In this document: one piece after another, positions 47,822 to 55,143 of the stretch | How the letters are laid out: every line of letters begins with the position of its first letter | How positions within the stretch are numbered: the stretch's first letter is position 1 | From: Paenibacillus polymyxa | Lineage (GTDB): Bacteria; Bacillota; Bacilli; Paenibacillales; Paenibacillaceae | NCBI RefSeq assembly: GCF_001719045.1 | Contig: NZ_CP015423.1 | Location: forward strand, 744,001 to 808,000 | DNA: 64,000 nt | Direction: 5' to 3' | Notes under the pieces: model-generated | The model's database searches: none | What the model was told of the DNA's origin: nothing | What the model saw: only the letters and a program-made list of their open reading frames with translations | Made by a program: the position numbers and the translations under genes

Positions 47822-49060
47822 TCAAATACGCGACTCACATTTTTGCATACAAATGGCCGTATTGATTCCACCAAATCCCATGCTCAGATTCATGGTATTG
47901 TGAATAATTGCTGGTACAGACTCATTCTTCACCCAATTGCAGTCCAAATGGATAGGCTCCTCCAAATTACGGGTAGGGTGAAGTCTCGACTCCGACATTT
48001 GTAAAAGAGTAGCCACAATTTCAACCGTTCCTGCCGCGCTCAAGCCATGACCGATAATGGATTTGGTTGCATTGATATAGGCATGTGACAATTTACAATC
48101 CTGTAGTGCCTTTATTTCTATCTCGTCTCCAACAACCGAGCCTGTCCCATGGGGATTAATATAATCAATCTCTTTCGGTAGTAGCTTTGCTTTCTCCAAA
48201 GCTCTTCTAATCACTCGGGCTTCGCCTTCGTAAGAGGGATTGGGATTCCGGTTTCGATCCATTCCCATATCCCATCCTGCAAGTTTGGCATAAGGTTTCT
48301 CCCGACGCCTCACGGCAGAATCGGCCCGTTCTATGACTACAACCCCGCAAGATTCCCCATAGATGAACCCGTCCCGCGACTGATCAAATGGTCGACACGC
48401 CATTGCAGGTTCATCGGCATATCGGTCGCTTCCCATCGCTCCCAAGGACCGCAATGCCTGGCATTCCATATACGAAATATCCATCAATGCCCCCATTGCA
48501 ATACAAACATCAACACGATCTGCTTGAATGGCCTCAATTGCTTGAATGATTGCGACTTGTCCACTCGCGGATGCACCACCGACGGTATAAGCTAACCCCT
48601 GAATGCCGAACTGTTCGGTACATAGTCCGCACAAATCAGTATCCATAAAGGAAACCCCATAGGTCGGCGGTACAAAGCACATTTTTTCCCGATAGGCCTC
48701 ATAGGTCTGAAATAGCTCCCGTTGCTGAAAATTGGAGCCTCCAACCACCAGTCCAATACGGCTAGGATCAACGTTATCCAATTGGGCATCATCCCAGGCT
48801 TCTTGAAGGGTTACCATGGCTACCTGCCCCGAAAATGATGCTGTACGTAACATTCGTTTGGATAATGCCTTCGGATAAGACAAGGGTGGCAGCTCCGCAC
48901 CTATAAATGAAGCTTCGCCTCTTCTGCCAGGGCGCTGCATGACGCCAAATGCATGCTGCCCTTTGAACAACGCCGAGGCAAAAGCAGCCTTCCCCTGCCC
49001 AATCGCCGAAGTCACGCCAATCCCCGTAACGACTAATTCAGACTTTTCATAATTTTTCAT
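47822..49060 (-). CDS. Free KS-fold malonyl-ACP decarboxylase, Cys replaced by Ser (PksF-like)
   Basis: A 412-residue ketosynthase-fold protein. The usual active-site Cys is Ser in VGGASASGQVA, while the two His motifs (NPHGTGS and KSIIGHG) are kept. This is the known PksF pattern: the enzyme decarboxylates malonyl on the free ACP to acetyl-ACP and does not condense. The gene overlaps the ACP gene as ATGA, so the pair is translationally coupled. It is not a broken KS, because the substitution is typical of the family and the reading frame is full length. Confidence 0.92.
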   Translation of the reverse strand: MKNYEKSELVVTGIGVTSAIGQGKAAFASALFKGQHAFGVMQRPGRRGEASFIGAELPPLSYPKALSKRMLRTASFSGQVAMVTLQEAWDDAQLDNVDPSRIGLVVGGSNFQQRELFQTYEAYREKMCFVPPTYGVSFMDTDLCGLCTEQFGIQGLAYTVGGASASGQVAIIQAIEAIQADRVDVCIAMGALMDISYMECQALRSLGAMGSDRYADEPAMACRPFDQSRDGFIYGESCGVVVIERADSAVRRREKPYAKLAGWDMGMDRNRNPNPSYEGEARVIRRALEKAKLLPKEIDYINPHGTGSVVGDEIEIKALQDCKLSHAYINATKSIIGHGLSAAGTVEIVATLLQMSESRLHPTRNLEEPIHLDCNWVKNESVPAIIHNTMNLSMGFGGINTAICMQKCESRI

Positions 49061-49296
49061 AATTTCGCATAAAGTGCATCTGTCAATTCCCCTATATTTT
49101 TCACGCCAGACAATTCGACACGCGGAATATGAAGAGATAATGTTTCCATCGTCTTGTTTACAATTTCGGCCCGATCTACTGAATCTGCACCCAAATCCAC
49201 CAATCGATCGCCATACTCGAACGTGTGATCTTGTAATTCAGGAAGCACTTCACGAATACAACGTTTAACAATATCGAATACTTCTTCCTTATGCAT
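49057..49296 (-). CDS. Free acyl carrier protein of the beta-branching cassette (AcpK-like)
   Basis: A 79-residue ACP with the attachment serine in LGADSVDRAE. It carries malonyl, then acetyl, to the HMG-CoA-synthase homologue. I placed the start at MHKEEV because AGGAGG lies six bases upstream; the frame stays open 51 bases further but without a better site. The AcpK-like motif lacks the Trp seen in the receiving ACPs, which fits its donor role. The gene sits between the phosphopantetheinyl transferase and the decarboxylating KS. Confidence 0.92.
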   Translation of the reverse strand: MHKEEVFDIVKRCIREVLPELQDHTFEYGDRLVDLGADSVDRAEIVNKTMETLSLHIPRVELSGVKNIGELTDALYAKL

Positions 49297-49343
49297 AGGT
49301 ATCCTCCTAAAAATAAATGTTTTAAAACTCAACAACCCGGTAT

Positions 49344-50072
49344 TCAATAAGCATGACCTACAAACGGATTTCGATGAAAAATTGTATTGAATTTCTCATA
49401 AATCCGAGAAGTATTCATACTCCATTCCGTCTTCCTTGGTGCTACAATCGTGCAGATATAGTCACCTAACCGGTAAGACTGGGCAGCATATTGTGGAAAA
49501 TGTGAAAATGTACTTTGGAAGTATCCATCCACCAATCTGGTCTCATTCATTTCAAGTACATGCAGCGATGTTGTAAAACCTGTGCGCAATATTTTCGACA
49601 GGGCCTCCTTCACTGTCCAAAAAACCGTCAATAAAGCTGAGTACTCCCCTACTCCTCGCACGACAGAGATTCTTTCCTTTTCTTCCGTCGTCAGTTGGCT
49701 TTCAATTGTCTTATTTCGCTTAGAATCAATCCTCTCAATATCAATGCCCATGGGATGCGCTTCGGGAAAAACAACAGCCGCTCCGATATAGTCGCAATGG
49801 GCAATGCTCACCTGGTAACTGTGGACACCATTGATTCGAAGCATGGGCTGGCCAAAGACACCTGTCTCCACACTTACGTTGCGCAGGTTTGGCTCGCTTA
49901 ACAGCACCGAAACCGCTTGTTTCGCACTTAGCCTGCCAAGCACAAAGTTGGTTTTCCGCCGATGGAATACCAAACTCTCGAAGTAATTACACTCATCCGA
50001 ATGAAAAACTTCCCGATCAAGGGGAGCGTCTGCGTTATAATCTGCATGGACAAAACTGACGGCCGCCTTCAT
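49344..50072 (-). CDS. Sfp-type 4'-phosphopantetheinyl transferase
   Basis: About 242 residues. The family signatures MGIDIER and FWTVKEALSKI are both visible and give the Mg2+ and CoA binding residues. It should activate the carrier domains of this cluster by attaching phosphopantetheine to serine. The start is uncertain: a TTG at 50,093 lengthens the frame by seven residues, but neither site has a strong ribosome binding site, so I prefer the ATG. Having a private PPTase inside the cluster, ahead of the free ACP gene, suggests the cluster can work without a host Sfp. Confidence 0.88.
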   Translation of the reverse strand: MKAAVSFVHADYNADAPLDREVFHSDECNYFESLVFHRRKTNFVLGRLSAKQAVSVLLSEPNLRNVSVETGVFGQPMLRINGVHSYQVSIAHCDYIGAAVVFPEAHPMGIDIERIDSKRNKTIESQLTTEEKERISVVRGVGEYSALLTVFWTVKEALSKILRTGFTTSLHVLEMNETRLVDGYFQSTFSHFPQYAAQSYRLGDYICTIVAPRKTEWSMNTSRIYEKFNTIFHRNPFVGHAY

Positions 50073-50093
50073 CACGGCATCTTCCCGCTTCAA

Positions 50094-50237
50094 TATTAGT
50101 TGTTCTGCATACGAGGCTACGCATATCCCCCCTAGTAAACTACTAACTTAGCAGTCCAAATCAAAAAAGGCCTTCAAATCCCTTAAGGGTTCTGAAAGCT
50201 TCCTCATAAAGTATGAACTCGTCATAAGTTCTCCACT
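50094..50237 (-). promoter_or_regulatory. Leader between loaP and the PPTase gene, with several hairpins
   Basis: This 144-base gap holds, on the minus strand, GAACT/AGTTC around a seven-base loop, TCATA/TATGA around CTT, the palindrome CCCTTAAGGG, and AAGGCCTT running into six T. The last element resembles a weak terminator. Such structured leaders precede LoaP-controlled operons in Bacillus. The match to a true LoaP recognition hairpin is not shown; I infer it from position. Confidence 0.4.
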
Positions 50238-50759
50238 TTAAACCTTACTTATAATTTCCAACGCTACCCTCACTAACCTAATATCACCCATAAATTCCAA
50301 CTGAATGACCGCTTGTCGTTTATGTCTATCTATTTTCTTGACTATACTCCCCCTTCCTTTAAGTGGGCCATCTAGAATACGTATATTGTCTCCTTCAATA
50401 ATTCCAGTTGATGATTCTATACAATAGCTATCATTGCATAGACTCTCTAACATTTGTTTCTCTGAATCTCTCATTGAAGCTTCAAACTTCGAGTATCTCA
50501 ATAAACGAATGATATCACTAGAAGTGCAAATCATTGAATTTGTACTGGTTACGAACTGCAAGTCAGGTAAATTCGACTCAATAAATACATAGCTTGGGAA
50601 CAAAGGAGCCCATTCTTTCTTTACTATTCCTGCTACTTTAAAAAGTCTCTCTTGGAGAGGTATAAAGGGTTTGTAGACTTCAGAATCCAACCACTCATTA
50701 ATAAGCTGCTTGACCTGTTCTTCCCTACCCGTTCGCACAAAAAACACGTACCAGCTCAC
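50238..50759 (-). CDS. loaP: LoaP-type NusG paralogue, processive antiterminator
   Basis: A 173-residue NusG-family protein with an N-terminal NGN domain (SWYVFFVRTGREEQV) and a C-terminal KOW motif (IRILDGPLKGRGSIV). Housekeeping NusG differs in sequence and genomic setting. LoaP proteins are specialised paralogues that bind RNA polymerase and an RNA hairpin to read through terminators in antibiotic operons, first shown for difficidin and macrolactin in Bacillus velezensis. The start is GTG, nine bases after AGGAG. It is the first gene after a consensus promoter and precedes the PPTase and the whole synthase operon, so the probable target is its own operon. The terminator-like hairpin at 44,890-44,941 is a candidate site of action. 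Confidence 0.88.
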   Translation of the reverse strand: MSWYVFFVRTGREEQVKQLINEWLDSEVYKPFIPLQERLFKVAGIVKKEWAPLFPSYVFIESNLPDLQFVTSTNSMICTSSDIIRLLRYSKFEASMRDSEKQMLESLCNDSYCIESSTGIIEGDNIRILDGPLKGRGSIVKKIDRHKRQAVIQLEFMGDIRLVRVALEIISKV

Positions 50760-50889
50760 TTAACTCATCTCCTATAAAAACGTACTGCCAAATCATCTTC
50801 TATAATGTCTACTACCCATATACATAGCTTCGCCCTTTCACTTATCCTACTTGATAAGCTACAATCTCTCACGATATATCCCTCATTAA

Positions 50890-50919
50890 TGGTTAACGTG
50901 ACCCGCCAGCGATTAACCA
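50890..50919 (-). promoter_or_regulatory. Leader hairpin upstream of loaP
   Basis: In the long 5' leader of loaP, TGGTTAA pairs perfectly with TTAACCA, and two further C-G pairs extend the stem past a one-base bulge, leaving an 11-base G/C-rich loop. It begins about 48 bases after the predicted transcript start. It is a good candidate for the RNA element that recruits LoaP, though I cannot compare it with known elements here. Confidence 0.5.
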
Positions 50920-50973
50920 CAGACAAGTTCCTTTATTTTTCATATAATCATATAATTGGAATAATGTTTTTCC

Positions 50974-51002
50974 ATTATAATCCTCTACTCAAACCCTGTC
51001 AA
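50974..51002 (-). promoter_or_regulatory. Consensus sigma-A promoter of the loaP/PKS operon
   Basis: On the minus strand, TTGACA and TATAAT match the consensus exactly with a 17-base spacer. Transcription would begin near 50,967 and give a leader of about 208 bases before loaP. A second inverted repeat, CTTATC/GATAAG, lies in the leader at 50,841-50,858. No other strong promoter was seen between here and the megasynthases. Confidence 0.85.
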
Positions 51003-51252
51003 TTCACAGTTGATTGGGAACGGCCAAGTTCATCATTGGATTCACAGACCTTTCTGAAAATGCTCAATTTGAAGTCATTATTATCTTTCGAGTACAGCTT
51101 TTATGTTTCTGGCGGCTCATAAAAGAACTGATCCGTGTGTTTTATACTAGTGAACTTGAGCACCTGGGGCATATACAAGCGATAAATCATTATGTACTAT
51201 TTTATATATTCAATATTTTCTTTCACCATTAGCACTGGGCCACATTACAGAC
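51003..51252. other. Gap between the hydrolase gene and the operon promoter
   Basis: These 250 A/T-rich bases carry no convincing gene. I see no clear terminator after the hydrolase gene, so some readthrough into loaP is possible. A short plus-strand frame here has no recognisable features. Confidence 0.5.
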
Positions 51253-51930
51253 TCATTTGAAATCGAACAGGCCCTTTTGGTTCGGACGCATTCTAAATTT
51301 AATAAAAGATTCCTTACTCGTAAATTGAAAATAAATATTTTCATCCATGAGGTGATTGAGTGTAAAACCAGGCGCTTTACCAAATGAATGAGCAGGATAA
51401 ATTTGAATAGAGTCATCAATTTCTCGCTTTATTTTTTGAACGCTATTATATAATTCTACCGGATCTCCTCCATTTGGGTCACAAAAACCACAACCTTCAA
51501 TGAATATTGTATCCCCAGTAAATAAGCGATCTGACAACAGATAGCATACACTTCCCACGGTATGTCCGGGGGTCAAAAGACTTTTGATTTCCGTTTCACC
51601 AACCTTGATTGAATCCTTGTCTTTAATTGAATATAAATTTCTACATCTAAAATTATAAAAATCGATTTCGTTTGTTGACATGAATACTTGCGGGTTATAT
51701 TTTTCTAGGAGTGGATTTACCAAATTAATATGATCCCAATGTGAGTGAGTTAATAGTATCGCTTTGAGATCGCCATTCAATTGTTGAAGATAGGATTCTA
51801 CTTTCAATAAATCCCATGATGGGTCAACAATAGCTATGTCTCTTGTTTTCTCATCCATTACAAAATATACATAGTTAATGAAATTCATAAAACAAACTCT
51901 TAACTGTTCCATATGATAAGTCAGATTCAT
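51253..51930 (-). CDS. Metallo-beta-lactamase-fold hydrolase (PksB-like)
   Basis: About 225 residues of the glyoxalase II-like branch of the fold. The zinc-binding motif is THSHWDH, followed by TPGHTVGS, FTGDTIF and a late His in PAHSFG. PksB/BaeB homologues occupy the head of bacillaene-type clusters and are thought to hydrolyse thioesters, though their cellular role is not settled. The frame opens at a TTG (51,957); I prefer the ATG nine codons later, and an ATG at 51,912 is also possible, since no start has a good ribosome binding site. The gene is co-directional with the PKS operon but lies upstream of its promoter. Confidence 0.85.
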   Translation of the reverse strand: MNLTYHMEQLRVCFMNFINYVYFVMDEKTRDIAIVDPSWDLLKVESYLQQLNGDLKAILLTHSHWDHINLVNPLLEKYNPQVFMSTNEIDFYNFRCRNLYSIKDKDSIKVGETEIKSLLTPGHTVGSVCYLLSDRLFTGDTIFIEGCGFCDPNGGDPVELYNSVQKIKREIDDSIQIYPAHSFGKAPGFTLNHLMDENIYFQFTSKESFIKFRMRPNQKGLFDFK

Positions 51931-52125
51931 ATCAGCTTCACTGAACCACCTTCCCAATGATTAATTAAAAACAACAAAATTCTGTTTGAAGGATTTATAC
52001 CTCTTCATTTTTGGAGATAATTTACACTCAATTATAAAGCCCCCATTTCGTGGTACCTATGATTATAACCATTGATGCAATAGAAAGGCTCCGACTCTCT
52101 GTTACAAGATCGCTTAATCTTGCCA

Positions 52126-52169
52126 AAATAAAAAACGCCTCTCCGTATGTTAACGGTGAGACGTTTTTT
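52126..52169. terminator. Bidirectional intrinsic terminator
   Basis: AAAAAACG pairs with CGTTTTTT, with CTC/GAG and CGT/ACG pairs above it. Both strands end in a run of six T. It lies about 100 bases past the tRNA-Leu fragment and separates the prophage edge from the hydrolase gene. Confidence 0.88.
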
Positions 52170-52266
52170 GTTGATCCTGCGTACCTGCTGAATGCTCCAC
52201 TGCAGCTACAAGATCTCTCATTATTTTCGTTCATTTAACTTTGATGTGTCCATGGTAATTCAAGAA

Positions 52267-52322
52267 TGCCGAGGACCGGGATCGAACCGGTACGGTAGTC
52301 ACCTACCGCAGGATTTTAAGTC
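52267..52322 (-). pseudogene. 3' fragment of tRNA-Leu(UAA), prophage attachment-site scar
   Basis: On the minus strand the sequence starts at GACTTAAAATCC (anticodon loop with UAA) and continues through the variable arm (TGCGGTAGGTGACTACCGTA), the TPsiC arm with GGTTCGATCC, and the acceptor strand to GGTCCTCGGCA. No CCA is encoded. The acceptor 5' strand, D arm and the 5' half of the anticodon stem are missing: the base pairing there (AGTGA against TCCTG) is broken. This is the footprint left when an element integrates into the 3' part of a tRNA gene; the intact tRNA should lie at the other prophage end. Confidence 0.85.
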
Positions 52323-52477
52323 ACTTACGATTAGTAAGCTCGTGAAAATCGCGCTATATCAACGTTTTAGACCGATTATATACGTTAAATTGACGACAAG
52401 TACCCGAGGACCTCACCGTTCATTTATGCGTGATGTGATTTCGTAGGCTCCCGCTCCTGTGCGGTTGCTACCATTAT

Positions 52478-52506
52478 ATTATACGGTAAATATTTCCGGT
52501 ATACAA
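52478..52506 (-). promoter_or_regulatory. Outward-facing sigma-A promoter at the prophage edge
   Basis: TTGTAT and TATAAT are separated by 17 bases on the minus strand. A terminator just upstream (52,522-52,566) insulates it from phage transcription. It points out of the prophage across the tRNA-Leu fragment, and the transcript would end at the terminator near 52,130. I see no protein gene longer than about 20 codons on this path. Confidence 0.7.
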
Positions 52507-52521
52507 GCGTCGTAAACGAAG

Positions 52522-52566
52522 AAAAAGCGCCCGCCACGGATCATAACCGTAGACGAGCGCTTTATA
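52522..52566. terminator. Bidirectional intrinsic terminator
   Basis: AAAGCGC pairs with GCGCTTT, and an inner ACGG/CCGT stem closes a seven-base loop. The leftward transcript ends in five T, the rightward one in TTTATAATTTT. It ends leftward transcription from the prophage before the outward promoter. Confidence 0.8.
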
Positions 52567-53283
52567 ATTTTCGGAAGTTTATTTTGATACGCCGATTTCT
52601 CACGCACCAGATTCCGGGCCGTCGCGCAGGGGCCTTGGGGGTACAGCCCTCGCAATCTCCACGCAAAAATACGCTTATTCTTTCGCTTTTAATAGCGTAA
52701 ATAAGCGTTATTTTCGATCGAACACGCGCAGCCATGCTGACCACCCGGCCGCTTTTTATGCAGCGGATATTCACTGACATGTGCACAAAATCCATATTAT
52801 GCGAATATGTCTGCGCCCGGAACCCGCGTCGTTATGCGGTTGATACTGCGCTGCATAAACGCACCCTATGCACTGCATATACATTACCAGCGTATAATCC
52901 GTATAAATCCCGTAGCTACGCAGCTTTGCGCCCTATCCGGCTGTCTACCCGCTGGTAACGTATGCAGTGAAATACACTGGTTCTCTCGTCCGTTATACAC
53001 TACGTATGCAGCCGAAACGTATGGCGGATTTACGCTATACCCGAAAGTTTCCGTAGCTATAAAACTGCAAGACTCCGCGCCCCAACTGGCCCTTCAGCTA
53101 TTAGAATGCTTTCGTATCCAAAAAATTCCGAAGGGGTCACGCGTCAGGAAGCTCGTGTAGGAAAATTCGCTAGAAAGTACACTTTTGGGACACGATAAAT
53201 AGCCGCTAAAGCCTTATATACCGCTGATATAACGCCATTTCATCCGATTTCGCATTGGTTACGAATCCGAACCGACTCGCAGC
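52567..53283. other. 717-base stretch with no supported gene
   Basis: Both strands have frames of 60 to 117 codons, but none has a good ribosome binding site or a recognisable domain. The stretch is rich in TGCATA- and CGTATA-like words. I would treat it as non-coding or decayed phage DNA. Confidence 0.5.
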
Positions 53284-53586
53284 TTAAATAAGGCCGAGCA
53301 TTCGGCATCTCTCCGTGATTTCATCCGCTGAAAGCACCGACCAATCTACCGCACTCTTATGTCGTCGACGTATTGCGGATATGAACCCTCGGTGTACCCT
53401 CTCGTATTCTTTATTAAAATCCTCACGCTGCCTCCAACGGTACAATGTCCGCCTATCAACTCCGCATAGAGACGCGATTTCATCCATCGTGTCATGCACG
53501 CCCTTGCGCGCTAGCATTTCGATTGCAAGCCTATGACGCTCGTTAAGCGGTGGTCGTGCCCGTCTTTTGCACTTCTTATTCGTCAT
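53284..53586 (-). CDS. Helix-turn-helix protein, phage or transposase type
   Basis: A 100-residue basic protein starting at MTNKKCKRR, 11 bases after AAGGAG. The middle carries a clear helix-turn-helix: MDEIASLCGVDRRTLYRWRQ, followed by EDFNKEYERV. This arrangement is found in small phage HTH proteins related to insertion-element DNA-binding domains and to terminase small subunits. A role in DNA packaging or in gene control are both possible. A terminator lies upstream, so it should have its own promoter. A longer frame to 53,661 would run across that terminator hairpin and is not credible. Confidence 0.65.
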   Translation of the reverse strand: MTNKKCKRRARPPLNERHRLAIEMLARKGVHDTMDEIASLCGVDRRTLYRWRQREDFNKEYERVHRGFISAIRRRHKSAVDWSVLSADEITERCRMLGLI

Positions 53587-53624
53587 TGTAACGCAACTCC
53601 TTCCGTATGTAAAAAGAGCACAAT

Positions 53625-53650
53625 AAAAAGGACGGCAAGATACCGTCCTT
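53625..53650 (-). terminator. Intrinsic terminator after the tail gene block
   Basis: On the minus strand AAGGACGG pairs perfectly with CCGTCCTT around a seven-base loop and runs into TTTTTATTG. It follows the small gene at 53,681-53,950 and probably ends the tail operon. Confidence 0.85.
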
Positions 53651-53680
53651 GAGTGCTGCATTTAACGTTTGTTCTTTCAA

Positions 53681-53950
53681 TTATTCGTCCTCTTCTTGAT
53701 GCTTAAATTCGAGCGTCTGTGTTGTCGGATTAACCCAATAGGATACCGCTTGCTCGAACTCTTGTTTATGCTGCTGATATTCGAGTTGAATAACGCCTAT
53801 TTTATCATTATCATAATCACACAACTGCGGATAAAAAGCCACATCATCTTCGACACTTGTTTCCGCTACGTTGCCAGCCGATTCCGGTGTTACAAAAACT
53901 ACTTTGCCTGATACCTTGTCCCAAAATACTCTCGATCCAATTTCAACCAT
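53681..53950 (-). CDS. Small acidic phage protein downstream of the tail fibre
   Basis: An 89-residue protein starting at MVEIGSRVFWDKVSGKVV, with GGAGGGG just upstream; an earlier in-frame start lacks a ribosome binding site. The C-terminus is acidic (EFKHQEEDE). I do not recognise a domain. Small proteins at this spot in PBSX-like prophages (XkdW/XkdX position) are linked with the tail fibre, so a fibre accessory or chaperone role is possible but unproven. It starts 16 bases after the fibre gene stop. Confidence 0.6.
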   Translation of the reverse strand: MVEIGSRVFWDKVSGKVVFVTPESAGNVAETSVEDDVAFYPQLCDYDNDKIGVIQLEYQQHKQEFEQAVSYWVNPTTQTLEFKHQEEDE

Positions 53951-53966
53951 CTTTACCCCTCCATAT

Positions 53967-55094
53967 TTATTCATATGCGAACCATTCGAAAGCTTCAATT
54001 ACCGCTGTAGAGGTCGATCCGGCATAGTCATTAATCCGGCTACTTCCAACCAAACACGTAAACCCTCCAGACTGTTGCGTGAGAATACTTAGGGTAAGAC
54101 GGTTGTTAAATCTGCCATACATAGATATATCCCCTGTTTGCGGAATAGAGGCAGTAGCAAACCCTTCTATATACAGGACATTGCTAGTGTCTTTCAACCT
54201 CACGCGGATAAACACTCTTGTTGGAGAAAAGGACATGTTGTTCACTCCTAAGGTCATTGCAGCCCCACTACTAAAGTTAGGAGCTGTTACCGATTGACCG
54301 TTAAACGTGCCTTGTGCCCATCTTTTTACGGGTAGGTTAGTGATTGCTGTAGCTAACTCTGCGTGTGTGTTGCTGGCTGAGACATTACCACCTTTTCCGT
54401 TAATAGCGCCAGCAACGACACCTTTTCCATCAACGGATAATTGCTTTAAATTATTAAAATCGGACAATCCGAGAAGCCTTTGCCACGGTTGCCAAGAAGC
54501 AAACCCAGATCCGCTATTGTAAGCTGATCGTACCCATACCTCCATTTGACCGTGTGACCTATATGTCTGGCTCAACGCGCCACTCCCGGCTGTCATAACC
54601 TCCAGTACACCGTAAGTATATGCGCTCCCTTGGTCCACGTTTTTAGGGTAATTAATAAACGCTGACCAATCTGTAGCGTTGACCAAGTAAATACCGTTTG
54701 TAGTTGCGCTATTAAAATCGGCTGGAACCGCTCCCCGAACGACTACTCCGCTATTCCACAAAGCTCGTTCCGCGGCTGTGGTGTGTTTGACGGAATCCGC
54801 AGCATGCGTAGTAAGCGCCTTGGCTGTCGGCGCCAGCGTTTCGGACGTACTGTTCGTTGCATTCGTAAGCTGCACGATCCCCTTCTGCGTCGTACTCGCA
54901 TCAGCCGGGTCCTTGACGTTAAGCTGATCTGCAGGCACCTTTCCGTCCGCGTCTAGTACGGCGAGCCCACCTGCTACGCCTACTTTCGTGTCTATAGCAC
55001 GCCAATTTTCGTCTAGGTATTTCTCTAAATCAAAATACGTCGTTGTCGGCGATGTACGATCAATTAGATTTAATCCGAGATTTGGTGTCTTCAT
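53967..55094 (-). CDS. Phage tail fibre with knob-like domain
   Basis: A 375-residue protein starting at MKTPNLGLNLID behind GGAGGGAG. The N-terminal part (YFDLEKYLDENW) is the attachment-type segment common in Gram-positive phage fibres. Around residues 70-110 lies a tail-fibre repeat (STTQKGIVQLTN, then ETLAPTAKAL). Residues of roughly 120-215 resemble the pyocin-knob type domain (GIYLVNATDW, YRSHGQMEVWVRS, WQPWQRLL). The C-terminal beta-rich part probably carries receptor binding. It is intact while the tape measure is broken. Confidence 0.82.
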   Translation of the reverse strand: MKTPNLGLNLIDRTSPTTTYFDLEKYLDENWRAIDTKVGVAGGLAVLDADGKVPADQLNVKDPADASTTQKGIVQLTNATNSTSETLAPTAKALTTHAADSVKHTTAAERALWNSGVVVRGAVPADFNSATTNGIYLVNATDWSAFINYPKNVDQGSAYTYGVLEVMTAGSGALSQTYRSHGQMEVWVRSAYNSGSGFASWQPWQRLLGLSDFNNLKQLSVDGKGVVAGAINGKGGNVSASNTHAELATAITNLPVKRWAQGTFNGQSVTAPNFSSGAAMTLGVNNMSFSPTRVFIRVRLKDTSNVLYIEGFATASIPQTGDISMYGRFNNRLTLSILTQQSGGFTCLVGSSRINDYAGSTSTAVIEAFEWFAYE

Positions 55095-55113
55095 ATGTTT
55101 TCTCCCTCCGTAA

Positions 55114-55141
55114 GTAAAAGAGCGAGCCGCAGCCCGCCCGT
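55114..55141 (-). terminator. Possible terminator between DUF2577 and fibre genes
   Basis: On the minus strand a short G/C-rich hairpin (GGGC with GCTC, one G-U pair) ends in CTTTTAC. The T-run is short, so it may be only partly effective. Confidence 0.45.
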
Positions 55142-55143
55142 TA

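Noticed and set aside
47822..49060. KS missing its active-site Cys, as a possible pseudogene
   Set aside because: Ser at this position is the known state of PksF-type decarboxylating KSs, and the gene is intact and coupled to the ACP gene.
50805..51122. Plus-strand frame of 105 codons opposite the loaP leader
   Set aside because: No ribosome binding site or recognisable domain, and it overlaps the consensus promoter and leader hairpins on the other strand.
52267..52322. Functional tRNA-Leu gene
   Set aside because: The D arm and the 5' acceptor strand are absent and the anticodon stem is unpaired.
52562..52795. Minus-strand frame of 77 codons ending at the terminator
   Set aside because: Weak start context and a basic, featureless sequence; its end runs into the terminator stem. 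It could be a real small gene but I cannot support it.
52807..53160. Plus-strand frame of 117 codons at the prophage end
   Set aside because: No ribosome binding site, no domain, composition unlike the neighbouring phage genes.
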